Shown here piece by piece: positions 1 through 6,639 of a stretch of 7,999 nt of DNA. A program made the position numbers and the translations under genes. Each line of letters starts with the position of its first letter. Within the stretch, counting starts at the first letter, position 1. Origin of the DNA: an uncultured Pseudomonadota bacterium (GTDB lineage Bacteria; Pseudomonadota; Gammaproteobacteria; Burkholderiales; Usitatibacteraceae); the NCBI GenBank assembly GCA_946885905.1, contig CAMPHL010000098.1, positions 1-7,999 of the forward strand. The letters are read 5' to 3'. Below the pieces are notes generated by a model that worked only from the letters and a program-made list of their open reading frames with translations, was not told the origin of the DNA and searched no databases.

Positions 1-40
1 TCTGCCTGTCTCGTGGGCTCGGGATGTGTATAAGAGACAG
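1..40 (+). other. Residual Illumina Nextera i7 adapter (non-genomic)
   Basis: Positions 8-22 read GTCTCGTGGGCTCGG and 23-40 read GATGTGTATAAGAGACAG. From memory, this is the Nextera read-2 transposase adapter including the Tn5 mosaic end, with a single A missing at the junction. Bases 1-7 (TCTGCCT) match the last seven bases of the i7 index in primer N703 (TTCTGCCT), so index and adapter are contiguous as in a library primer. It is untrimmed sequencing adapter at a contig end, not biology. It creates a spurious ATG at 24 whose translation begins MCIRDR, which should not be annotated as a protein N-terminus. Confidence 0.97.
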
Positions 41-953
41 GGTGAACATGAGCCATTCGGTCGTCCGGCGCGTGACGCGCGGCGACGCGATGCGCTCGCG
101 CCGTTCGCGCGAGGCCGAGCAGATGGGCGTGCTCGCGGGCGAGGGCACGCGCATCGCCGTGGTGGAGCTCGAGGGCGTGCTCTTCTTCGGCACCGCCGAC
201 GACGCGCTCGCCGTGATCGACGAGTGCCTGCGCCGGGGTGCCACCCACGTGATCGTGGACCTCGGCAGGGTGAACGACGTGGACACCACCGGCGCGCAGA
301 TGCTGATCCATGCCCACGAACGCGTGCGCGCCCGCGGCGGCATGCTGCTGCTCGCCCACGCCGCCCCCGGCCAGCCGCAGCGCGACTTCCTCGACGACAC
401 CGGCGTGGTCGCGCACCTGGGTGACGCGGCCTTCATGCCCGACATCGACACCGCGCTGGAAGCCGCCGAGGATGCCCTGCTCGACGCCCAGGGCGCGAAG
501 CTGCCGCAGCGCGCCGAGATTCCGCTGGAGGCGCTGCACCCGTTCGCGCAGCTCACGCCCGCCGAGCTCGCGGTGCTGCAGCCGCTCCTGCAGCGCCGTA
601 CCTTCGCGCCGGGGCAGTTCGTCTTCCGCGAAGGCGAACCCGGCGACGACCTGTACGTGATCGCGCTCGGCACCGCGAGCGTCCGGCGCGAAGAAGGCAC
701 CCGCTCCACCCGGCTCGTGACCTTCGGGGAGGGGACCGTGTTCGGCGAGATGGCGCTGCTCGACGCGCGCCCGCGGTCGGCGAGCGTGCAGGCCGACGGA
801 GAGCTCGTCTGCTACTCGATGCCGCGCGCCGCGTTCGAGCAGATCGTCGAACGCCACCAGGGCATCGCCGTGAAGCTCCTCACCAGCCTCTCCCGGGAGC
901 TGGGAAAGCGGCTTCGATTCACCAACGAAATCGTGGAGCGCCTGCTGGCGTGA
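41..953 (+). CDS. SulP-family anion transporter, C-terminal STAS + cyclic-nucleotide-binding domains (5'-truncated)
   Basis: Only the cytoplasmic tail is present; the first complete genomic codon is at 42 and the membrane part lies off the contig. The residues at 48-120 (MSHSVVRR, then RGD and a basic stretch) resemble the linker that follows the last SulP membrane helix, so the ATG at 48 is probably internal. A STAS domain follows (about 135-470), with VELEGVLFFGTA and a DVDTTG loop at 276-293, the position of the regulatory Ser/Thr in STAS anti-sigma antagonists. A cyclic-nucleotide-binding domain fills about 535-900. Its phosphate-binding cassette FGEMALL (741-761) keeps the Glu, and PRSASV keeps the Arg (774-776), so a nucleotide could be bound. 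SulP proteins carry sulfate, bicarbonate or other anions across the inner membrane; substrate cannot be told from this tail. A separate soluble STAS-cNMP protein is the less likely alternative. Confidence 0.85.
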
Positions 954-2704
954 TCAGAACCGTCATTTTCGTCCTCGCCATCGCCGCGCTTCCCGCATCC
1001 GCCCAGACTGCGGCCGAGCGCCTTCACAAGCTCGCCGAGGACATGGTCGAACGCGAATTCGACCTCAACCCCGCGCGCGAGACCTATGCCGAAGGCGCGG
1101 GACGGCGCTCGGGCAAGGCCGTGGTCGATCTCTCCCCGGACGTCGACCAGCGCCATCGCGCGCTCTACCAGGCCGTGCTCGATCGCCTGAAACCCATCCC
1201 CGTGTGGGAGCTCGGCGAGCGCGACCGCATCAACAAGGCGCTGCTCGAGCGGCACGCGCGCGCGCAGCTGGAGGTGGGCGAGTTCCCGTTCCGGGCGATC
1301 GCGCAGGCCACGCCCATTCGCAACCCGGTGAATCTGCTCATCCGTGTCGGCGCCTCCGCGCAGCCGCTCGCCACCGAAGCCGACTTCGAGACCTGGCGCG
1401 AGCGCGTGGAGGCTTCGGCCGCCACCATGGACCAGGCCGTGGAGCTGCTCAAGGCCGCCGCGGACCAGGGCTGGACCTCGCCGCGGTCGCTGGTGGAGGC
1501 CACGCTCGCGCAGGTGGAGCCCATCGCCGCGAAGGGGGCGCGCGAGGGACCTTTCTGGGACATGGTCTCGAAGTATCCCGTGGCGGCGGGGGCGGACAAG
1601 CGCGCGGCCTTCGAGAAGCGCTACGGCGAATCGCTCGACGGCAAGCTGCTTCCCGCGATCGGCCGGTACGCGAAATTCCTGCGCGACGACTACCTGCCGA
1701 AGGCGCGCACGACCTCGGGCATCGGATCGCTGCCCGGGGGCGATCGCGCCTACCGCGCACGCATCCGCAGCTACACCACGCTCGACCTCGCTCCGGCCCA
1801 GCTCCACGAGCTGGGGCTCGAGGAAGTGGCGCGCATCCAGCCCAAGCTCCTCGAGGTGGCGCGCAGCCTCGGGTTCAAGGGCGAGATGCGCGAGCTCTCG
1901 GCCTGGATCACCTCGAACCCGGCCAACTATCCGTTCAGGTCGGGCGAGGAGGTGCTGGCCTACCTGCGCAAGGCCCATGCACGCGTGGAACCGGAAATCC
2001 CCAGGCTCTTCCGGCGGCTGCCGCGTTCCGCCTTCGGCATCCAGCTCACGCCCGCCGCCGTCGCCGCCTCTTCGTCGGCGACCTACTCGCGGCCCTCCGC
2101 CGACGGCAAGCGGCCGGGAACCTTCCATGTTCCGGTCGCCGATCCTCCCAGGTACGCCGCCTTCGGGCTCACGGCTCTGCTGATGCACGAAGGCATGCCG
2201 GGCCACCACCTCGACCTCGGCCGCATGGTGGAGCTGGAGCTCCCGCGCTTCCGCAAGGTGTATTCCGTGACGGTGTACAGCGAAGGGTGGGCGCTCTACG
2301 CGGAGAGCCTGGGCGAGGAGCTCGGCATGTACGACGATCCGTGGGCGCTGCTCGGGCGGCGTTCGGCCGAGCTGCACCGCGCCGCGCGCCTGGTGGTGGA
2401 CACGGGGATGCATTGGAAGGGATGGAGCCGCGAACAGGCGATCCGCTATCTCGTCGAGGAGCGCGGCCAGGCCGAGCGCAGCGCCACCGTGGCCACCGAG
2501 CGCTACATGTCCGATCCGGGCCAGGCGCTCGCCTACAAGGTGGGCGAGATCGAGATCCGGAAGCTGCGCGCCGACGCCCTGCGCCAGCTCGGGCCGCGCT
2601 TCGACCTGCGCGACTTCCACGAGGCGGTGCTGGGCGAAGGCGCGCTCTCGATCGACTTGCTGCGCACGCGCGTGCGCGAGTGGATCACCTACGTGAAACC
2701 GTAG
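950..2704 (+). CDS. DUF885 family secreted zinc-peptidase-like protein
   Basis: A 584-residue protein of normal length for DUF885 (PF05960). The start is GTG at 950, overlapping the previous stop codon as GTGA; it is supported because translation from it begins directly with a clean Sec signal peptide (MIRTVIFVLAIAALPASAQ, cleavage near ASA-Q19), so the protein is exported. A GGAG at 935-938 lies 11 bases upstream. The gluzincin-like motif HEGMPGHH is at residues 413-420, and the downstream Glu of YSEGWALYAE is at 445. The family-typical tail is also present: RLVVDTGMHWKGW, RYMSDPGQALAYK and FDLRDFHEAVLG. His413, His420 or His419, and a downstream Glu are the likely metal ligands, and Glu414 the likely general base, by analogy with HExxH peptidases. 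The substrate is unknown; most members are annotated only as DUF885. Overlap suggests translational coupling to the SulP gene, without an obvious functional link. Confidence 0.9.
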   Translation: MIRTVIFVLAIAALPASAQTAAERLHKLAEDMVEREFDLNPARETYAEGAGRRSGKAVVDLSPDVDQRHRALYQAVLDRLKPIPVWELGERDRINKALLERHARAQLEVGEFPFRAIAQATPIRNPVNLLIRVGASAQPLATEADFETWRERVEASAATMDQAVELLKAAADQGWTSPRSLVEATLAQVEPIAAKGAREGPFWDMVSKYPVAAGADKRAAFEKRYGESLDGKLLPAIGRYAKFLRDDYLPKARTTSGIGSLPGGDRAYRARIRSYTTLDLAPAQLHELGLEEVARIQPKLLEVARSLGFKGEMRELSAWITSNPANYPFRSGEEVLAYLRKAHARVEPEIPRLFRRLPRSAFGIQLTPAAVAASSSATYSRPSADGKRPGTFHVPVADPPRYAAFGLTALLMHEGMPGHHLDLGRMVELELPRFRKVYSVTVYSEGWALYAESLGEELGMYDDPWALLGRRSAELHRAARLVVDTGMHWKGWSREQAIRYLVEERGQAERSATVATERYMSDPGQALAYKVGEIEIRKLRADALRQLGPRFDLRDFHEAVLGEGALSIDLLRTRVREWITYVKP

Positions 2705-2716
2705 GGAACCTCCCCG
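2705..2716. other. 12-bp convergent intergenic gap
   Basis: Only 12 bases separate the stop codon of the DUF885 gene (plus) from the stop codon of the chemoreceptor (minus). No T-tract-linked hairpin is visible. A weak inverted repeat GGGAAC (2704-2709) / GTTCCC (2739-2744) has a 29-base spacer and falls partly inside the chemoreceptor's 3' end; it could contribute to bidirectional termination but is too poor to call a terminator. Confidence 0.4.
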
Positions 2717-3946
2717 TCAATCGCCCGCGAGGAGCGGCGTTCCCCGGCGCGGCGCCACGCGCCGCGCAACCGCGGGCTCCGCGGAAACGGCGGCTGCCAC
2801 CGGCGCGATGCGGTCGGTGTGGAAGGTGTCGACCAGCGCGTGCAGCCTGGCGGACTCCTCGCGCAATGCCGCCGCGGCGGCGGCGGCCTGGCGCACGACC
2901 GCGGCATTCTTCTGCGTGGCCACCTGCATCGTCGAGAGCGCGCTCCCGACGCTTTCCACGCCGCCGGCCTGCTGCCGCGAGGCGACCGCGATCCCGCCGA
3001 TCAGCTCGTTCACCTTCTCCATCTGCTCGCGGATCTCGATGATGGCGGCGCGGGTCTCGTTGGCCATGCGTGCGCCCTGGGCCACCGAGGTCGAAGCGTT
3101 GGCGATGAGGGCCTTGATGTCGCGGGCCGACTCGGAGCTGCGTTGCGCGAGCGTGCGCACTTCGGCGGCGACCACCGCGAAGCCGCGGCCGTGCTCACCG
3201 GCGCGCGCCGCCTCGACCGCGGCGTTGAGCGCGAGGATGTTGGTCTGGAAAGCGAGCCCCTCGATGATCCCGCTGATGTCCTCGATGCGCTTGGAGGATT
3301 CCTCGACGTCGTCCATGGCGCGCCGCGCGGCCTTTGCGACCTCCGAGGCCTTGCGCGCGGAAGTCGTGGTCGCCCCCGCCAGCTCGCTCGCCATGGCGCA
3401 GCCTTGGGCGTTGCCCTTGATGGTCGCGGCGAGCTCGTCCATCGCGGCGGCGGTCTCCTCCAGGGTCGAGGCCTGCGCTTCGGTCCGGCGCGAGAGGTCC
3501 GCGTTGCCGTGCGCGAGCTCGTTGGCGGCGTTGCGTGCGCCATCGGCGCTGGCGCGTGCCTGGGACACGAGCCGGCTCAGGCTCTCGTGCGTCTCGGACA
3601 GGGTCGAATAGAGCTTGCCGAACTGTCCTTCGCCCAGCCGCGCGAGCACCTGCGCCTGCTCATCGGCGCCGGCGAAATGGCGCAGGTCCTTGTCGGCCAG
3701 GCGCCGCGCCACGTCGTGGACGCGCTGCCAGGACTCGTCCGAGGTGAAGTACATGGCGCCGATGTAGTACCAGGCCAGCGCGAAGGTGACGGCGAGCGCG
3801 ATGCCCCAGCCCGTGCTCCAGCCGGTGGGACGCTCGAAGATCGCGATGGCGAGCGGGACGCAGAAGACCAGGCCGGCCAGCGGCATCTTGACCCGGTTGC
3901 GCCAATGCATGAGCACGCGGATGGCGGGCTCGAAGATCCACTTCAT
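2717..3946 (-). CDS. Methyl-accepting chemotaxis protein lacking a periplasmic sensor domain
   Basis: A 409-residue chemoreceptor. The start at 3946 (MKWIFEP) is chosen over the in-frame ATG at 3991 because AGGAGG lies five bases upstream. Two hydrophobic segments, about residues 21-37 and 46-64, are joined by only about nine residues (ERPTGWSTG), so there is no room for a periplasmic ligand domain. Residues 66-130 look like a degenerate HAMP/linker. The signalling coiled coil follows, with a perfect methylation consensus around residues 159-168 (ASTLEETAAA). The Tsr-like tip is at about 224-262 (IIEGLAFQTNILALNAAVEA, then GRGFAVVAAEVR), where CheA and CheW bind. The C-terminus (TPLLAGD) lacks a CheR/CheB-tethering pentapeptide such as NWETF. 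No che genes are nearby, so it must work with a chemotaxis system elsewhere. The stimulus is probably sensed through the membrane segments or through partner receptors. Confidence 0.93.
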   Translation of the reverse strand: MKWIFEPAIRVLMHWRNRVKMPLAGLVFCVPLAIAIFERPTGWSTGWGIALAVTFALAWYYIGAMYFTSDESWQRVHDVARRLADKDLRHFAGADEQAQVLARLGEGQFGKLYSTLSETHESLSRLVSQARASADGARNAANELAHGNADLSRRTEAQASTLEETAAAMDELAATIKGNAQGCAMASELAGATTTSARKASEVAKAARRAMDDVEESSKRIEDISGIIEGLAFQTNILALNAAVEAARAGEHGRGFAVVAAEVRTLAQRSSESARDIKALIANASTSVAQGARMANETRAAIIEIREQMEKVNELIGGIAVASRQQAGGVESVGSALSTMQVATQKNAAVVRQAAAAAAALREESARLHALVDTFHTDRIAPVAAAVSAEPAVARRVAPRRGTPLLAGD

Positions 3947-3956
3947 GTTCGCCTCC

Positions 3957-4000
3957 TGACAAGGCCGACGCCAAGGTGGCCTGCCGGGCAAGCCTTGTCA
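3957..4000. repeat. Inverted repeat with two inner hairpins, upstream of the chemoreceptor
   Basis: TGACAAGGC (3957-3965) and GCCTTGTCA (3992-4000) are perfect 9-bp inverted arms 26 bases apart. The spacer contains two further small inverted repeats: GCCA-AGG-TGGC (3970-3980) and TGCCGGGCA (3982-3990), so a transcript could fold into a three-way junction. On the minus strand the inner arm directly abuts, sharing one base with, the AGGAGG ribosome-binding site of the chemoreceptor at 3946, and the outer arm forms a TTGACA hexamer (4001-3996). It could be a 5'-UTR structure, an operator, or a terminator for the aldolase gene (which ends at 4023); there is no T-tract to favour the last. Confidence 0.5.
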
Positions 4001-4022
4001 ACCGGCTGTAAGGACTACCGGA

Positions 4023-4811
4023 TCACCAGCGGAAGCTGGGGTCGAGGCGGTCGAGCTTGCGCAGCAGGGCCGGCCACTCCATGAGGCCGTAGGGCCGGCG
4101 GGTCTGCGGCTGGTAGTTCATGTAGGTTTCCTGCAGCACCTTGTCGGGCACGGGGATGACCCTTTGCCCGGTGGCCATCGCGGCCAGTTGCGCGCGGGAC
4201 GCGAGCTCGAGGCGATGCATCCAGTTGAATGCCTCGCCGATGGTCTTGCCGACGGTGAGCAGGCCATGGTTGCGCAGGATGAGCGCCTCGCCTTCGCCCA
4301 GGTCGCGCAGCAGCGAGGCCTCCTCCTTCTTGTCGAGCACGACGCCCTCGTAAGCGTGGTAGCCGATCCTGAGGAAGCGCATCGCGGTCTGCGTCATCGG
4401 CAGCAAGCCGCAGTCGAGCGACGAGATCGCCATGCCCGCCCAGGTGTGCGTGTGGATCACGCAGGCCACGTCGTGCCGCGCGCGATGGATCGCCCCGTGG
4501 ATCACGTAGCCCGCCTTGTTGATGCCGTAAGCGAGCTCGCCGAAGTCCGGCTTGAGGAGGACGTTGCCATCGAGGTCGATCTTGATGAGGCTCGAGGCCG
4601 TGATCTCCTCGTACATCATGCCGTAGGCGTTGATGAGGAACGCGTTCTCCTCGCCCGGCACCGCCGCCGAGACGTGGTTGGCCATCATGTCGGACATGCC
4701 GTAGAGATCGACCAGCCGGTAGCAGGCGGCGAGGTCGACGCGCGCCTTCCATTCCGCGGGCGAGACGCGGTCCTTCATCGACGGGATCTTCAGGTGGCCC
4801 AAATCCGACAT
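4023..4811 (-). CDS. Class II aldolase/adducin family protein
   Basis: A 262-residue protein covering one class II aldolase/adducin domain. The start at 4811 is supported by GGAGG seven bases upstream. The fold's hallmarks are present: GMSDMMANHVSAAVPG (residues 38-53), FLINAYGMMYEEI followed by AS..IKID (58-79), the zinc pair HTH at 120-122 and the third His in LRNHGLL at 182. Fuculose-1-phosphate aldolase and ribulose-5-phosphate epimerase relatives use these three His to bind zinc. My hand alignment to remembered FucA sequence places Gly101 (NKAGYVIHGAIH) where FucA has catalytic Glu73. This is typical of the adducin-like subfamily with an AGYVIH/AGFVIH motif, so true aldolase activity is doubtful and the substrate is unknown. 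It is probably cytosolic and monocistronic, divergent from the small gene at 4954. Confidence 0.9.
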   Translation of the reverse strand: MSDLGHLKIPSMKDRVSPAEWKARVDLAACYRLVDLYGMSDMMANHVSAAVPGEENAFLINAYGMMYEEITASSLIKIDLDGNVLLKPDFGELAYGINKAGYVIHGAIHRARHDVACVIHTHTWAGMAISSLDCGLLPMTQTAMRFLRIGYHAYEGVVLDKKEEASLLRDLGEGEALILRNHGLLTVGKTIGEAFNWMHRLELASRAQLAAMATGQRVIPVPDKVLQETYMNYQPQTRRPYGLMEWPALLRKLDRLDPSFRW

Positions 4812-4835
4812 GTCGTTTCCTCCGGAGCTTGCCCA

Positions 4836-4841
4836 ATCCTA
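4836..4841 (-). promoter_or_regulatory. Possible -10 box for the aldolase-family gene
   Basis: On the minus strand this reads TAGGAT, four of six matches to TATAAT, about 25 bases upstream of the ATG at 4811. There is no convincing -35 hexamer at 16-18 bases spacing, so this is only a weak candidate. Confidence 0.2.
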
Positions 4842-4916
4842 ACGCGGCTCGGGCCGGCGCTTCTCGCAGGGAGGATCGCGCACGGGCATCCCCCACGGTT
4901 CCCTTGGCACCGGTCA

Positions 4917-4932
4917 GTGCGTTCGAGCGCAC
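4917..4932. promoter_or_regulatory. 16-bp imperfect palindrome in the divergent intergenic region
   Basis: GTGCGTTCGAGCGCAC is palindromic except for one symmetric T/G pair (GTGCG-T-TCGA-G-CGCAC). It lies between the divergent aldolase-family gene (ATG at 4811) and the small gene at 4954, immediately upstream of a -10-like TACCCT (4940-4945). Its position suits a dimeric repressor site, but GC-rich genomes give such palindromes by chance, and no regulator gene is adjacent. Confidence 0.25.
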
Positions 4933-4953
4933 AGGCTGTTACCCTGCGCTCCT

Positions 4954-5202
4954 ATGGCGACCTACCAGATCTGGGCGGATATCACCGAGCTCGCTCCGAA
5001 CCGGTTCTTCGTGGCGGTGTCGGCGGTGCCGGCGAACGAACGCACCCAGCAAAGCACGGGCGGGGTAGCGACGAAGGAAGCGTCCTCGCTGGAAGCGGCG
5101 AAGACGTTGCGCGACGAGATGGTGCTCGAGCTGGGCAAGACGCTGCGCGCGCGCGGCCACGTGATCGTGAAGCGCTTCGACGAAGAGAAACCCGGGGGCT
5201 AG
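4954..5202 (+). CDS. Small conserved-looking protein of unknown function (82 aa)
   Basis: I do not recognise this gene. The predicted layout is a long beta-rich N-terminal half (residues 3-25, YQIWADITELAPNRFFVAVS), a loop with Gln-Ser-Thr-Gly-Gly, an amphipathic helix (about 44-66, SLEAAKTLRDEMVLELGKTL) and a final strand (HVIVKRF, 69-75), then a charged tail. There is no signal peptide, membrane segment or cysteine, so it is probably a small cytosolic alpha/beta protein. The reading frame is intact, and codon use looks like the neighbours. No Shine-Dalgarno sequence precedes ATG 4954; a TACCCT at 4940-4945 would put transcription start close to the ATG, so the message may be leaderless. The arrangement faintly recalls HicB-like folds, but there is no HicA partner. 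It is divergent from the aldolase-family gene. Confidence 0.7.
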   Translation: MATYQIWADITELAPNRFFVAVSAVPANERTQQSTGGVATKEASSLEAAKTLRDEMVLELGKTLRARGHVIVKRFDEEKPGG

Positions 5203-5222
5203 GAGCGGCAACGGCGCCGCTC
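5203..5222. terminator. GC-rich hairpin after the 82-aa gene
   Basis: GAGCGGC (5203-5209) and GCCGCTC (5216-5222) form a perfect 7-bp stem with a 6-base loop directly after the TAG stop (5200-5202). It also sits 24 bases beyond the 3' end of the tRNA on the other strand. No T-tract follows on either strand, so intrinsic termination is uncertain. Confidence 0.35.
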
Positions 5223-5245
5223 GGGCGCCGCCATCGTGGATTCGG

Positions 5246-5321
<76 letters not shown>

Positions 5322-5335
5322 ACGCGAAGCCCGTA

Positions 5336-5341
5336 ATTATA
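5336..5341 (-). promoter_or_regulatory. Consensus -10 box of the tRNA-Ala promoter
   Basis: The minus strand reads a perfect TATAAT ending 14 bases before the tRNA 5' end, in a sequence otherwise very poor in A+T. Transcription would begin around 5328-5330, leaving a leader of about eight bases for RNase P to remove. The sequence after the box is GC-rich, as in stringently controlled stable-RNA promoters. At 17-base spacing the -35 position is GAATTC, which is far from consensus. Confidence 0.7.
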
Positions 5342-5424
5342 CCGGATCGTGGAGGGTGGAATTCCTACGAACACCCTCGCCCCGCGCCGACAGCCTTGTC
5401 GTTTCCGCCCGCCGAGAATGCGGC

Positions 5425-6498
5425 ATGGACGGCTTTACCGACCGCGCCCTCGCGGTCCTCGCGATCATCGCCACGACTTTCCTGCTGCACTGGGGGGCGC
5501 CCTTCTTCATCCCGCTGGCGGTGTCGATCATCATCGCCTTCGCGCTCTCGCCGGTGGTCGACGCGCTGACCCGCGTGCTGCGCTGGCGGGTGGTTTCGGC
5601 CACCGTGGTCGTCGCGGGGGTGCTTGGCATGCTGATCGCCATTTCGTGGTCGTGGCGCGACGACGTCGAGCGGATCTGGGACCAGGTGCCCATCGCCGCG
5701 CGCGCCGTCGCCGACTCGGTGAAGAAGGCCGCGCGCCAGCCCGCGGGCAACGTCGCCCAGGTCACGAAGGCCGCGGCCGAGATCGAGGCGGTGGCGCAGA
5801 CCGGCAAGACCACGCCGCAGCCGGCCAAGCCTGCGCCGGCGCCCGCGGCGAAATCGTTCTGGTCGATGGTGTGGGAAGGCGGATCGATCGTGGCCACCGC
5901 CGCCGCGCAGGTGCTGGCGGTCGTCTTCCTCGTCTTCTTCATGCTCGCCTCCGGCGACTTGTTCAAGCGGAAGCTGGTGAAGATCGGCGGCACCACGCTC
6001 TCGGAAAAGAAGATGACGGTCGAGGTGATCGACGAGATCGACCGGCAGATCCGCCGCTACCTGGGCGTCATGGCGATCGCCAACATCCTCGTGGGCGTGG
6101 GCACGTGGGCGGTCTTCAGATTGATGGGACTCAACTACCCCGAGCTCTGGGGCATGGCCGCGGCGATCCTGCACACCGCCCCCTACTTCGGCCCGGCCTT
6201 CATCGCCCTGGGCACGCTCGTCGCGGGGTTCCTGCAGTTCGGCACGTGGTCGCAGGCGCTCGCCATTTCCGGCGCCACCATCGTCGTGGCCACGCTCGTG
6301 GGTTCCGTGTTCCAGACCTGGCTCGCGAGCCGCGAGTCGCAGATGAACACCACGGCCACATTCGTGGGCCTGCTGTTCTTCGGCTGGATCTGGGGCTTCT
6401 GGGGATTGCTGATCGGCATCCCGCTGCTCGCCATCGTGAAGACCGTGTGCGAGTACAACGAGGACTGGAAACCGGTCGCGGAGCTCCTGTCCCGCTGA
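5425..6498 (+). CDS. AI-2E family transporter (TqsA/PerM-like permease)
   Basis: A 357-residue integral inner-membrane protein of normal family length. I take the start at 5425 (MDGFTDR, weak GAGA eight to eleven bases upstream) over the in-frame ATG at 5356, because the latter overlaps the tRNA promoter region and adds a charged, non-family extension. Hydrophobic segments are at about 7-22, 26-44, 57-76, 154-176, 214-234, 240-262, 275-300 and 313-342. Family signatures include SIIIAFALSPVVDAL (34-48), FFMLASGDLF with IDEIDRQIRRYL (171-180, 203-213), and the APYFGP motif (252-257) with the closing GLLIGIPLLAIVK. A large loop at 77-153 contains a Pro/Ala/Lys-rich stretch (about 127-144) that looks like a flexible linker. 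E. coli TqsA exports autoinducer-2, but family members also transport ions or other solutes, so AI-2 is not established here. No luxS is visible. Confidence 0.9.
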   Translation: MDGFTDRALAVLAIIATTFLLHWGAPFFIPLAVSIIIAFALSPVVDALTRVLRWRVVSATVVVAGVLGMLIAISWSWRDDVERIWDQVPIAARAVADSVKKAARQPAGNVAQVTKAAAEIEAVAQTGKTTPQPAKPAPAPAAKSFWSMVWEGGSIVATAAAQVLAVVFLVFFMLASGDLFKRKLVKIGGTTLSEKKMTVEVIDEIDRQIRRYLGVMAIANILVGVGTWAVFRLMGLNYPELWGMAAAILHTAPYFGPAFIALGTLVAGFLQFGTWSQALAISGATIVVATLVGSVFQTWLASRESQMNTTATFVGLLFFGWIWGFWGLLIGIPLLAIVKTVCEYNEDWKPVAELLSR

Positions 6499-6535
6499 AG
6501 CGGCGTGTAGGCGCCGGACTACAAGCGGGTTGCGG

Positions 6536-6550
6536 GGCCAGCGCCTGGCC
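6536..6550. terminator. Perfect hairpin downstream of the AI-2E transporter
   Basis: GGCCAG (6536-6541), loop CGC, CTGGCC (6545-6550) form a perfect 6-bp stem, within a wider CGGG...CCCG context (about 6526-6560). It lies about 38 bases after the transporter stop and would be a strong RNA structure. No T-run follows, so it may aid Rho-dependent termination or protect the 3' end. The rest of 6499-6639 shows only a small GAGGC/GCCTC hairpin (6606-6620) ahead of the next ribosome-binding site. Confidence 0.4.
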
Positions 6551-6639
6551 GCGTCCCCCGAACGGCCATGCCGAAACTTTCCCTCCCTGCACGGCTCTGT
6601 CGAGTGAGGCCTCGCGCCTCTCAACTTCAGGAGAATGGA

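Noticed and set aside
24..41. ATG at 24 opening a 309-residue frame beginning MCIRDR
   Set aside because: The ATG is within the adapter mosaic end, so the first residues are artefactual; only the sequence from 41 onward is genomic.
812..2620. 602-residue open frame on the minus strand opposite the DUF885 gene
   Set aside because: It lies almost wholly antisense to a recognisable family protein, is Arg/His/Gly/Ala-rich without motifs, and is expected from strong third-position GC bias.
2704..2744. Bidirectional terminator between the DUF885 and chemoreceptor genes
   Set aside because: The six-base arms are 29 bases apart, partly inside coding sequence, and there is no T-tract on either strand.
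1204..3042. 612-residue plus-strand frame crossing the DUF885 and chemoreceptor 3' ends
   Set aside because: It is out of phase with both real genes and crosses their convergent stops; the composition is typical of GC-rich shadow translation.
4015..4932. 305-residue minus-strand frame overlapping the aldolase-family gene
   Set aside because: It is out of phase with the class II aldolase motifs and gives Arg-rich sequence without domains.
4954..5202. HicB-like antitoxin identity for the 82-aa protein
   Set aside because: The strand-helix layout is only vaguely similar, there is no DNA-binding tail, and no HicA-type toxin gene is adjacent.
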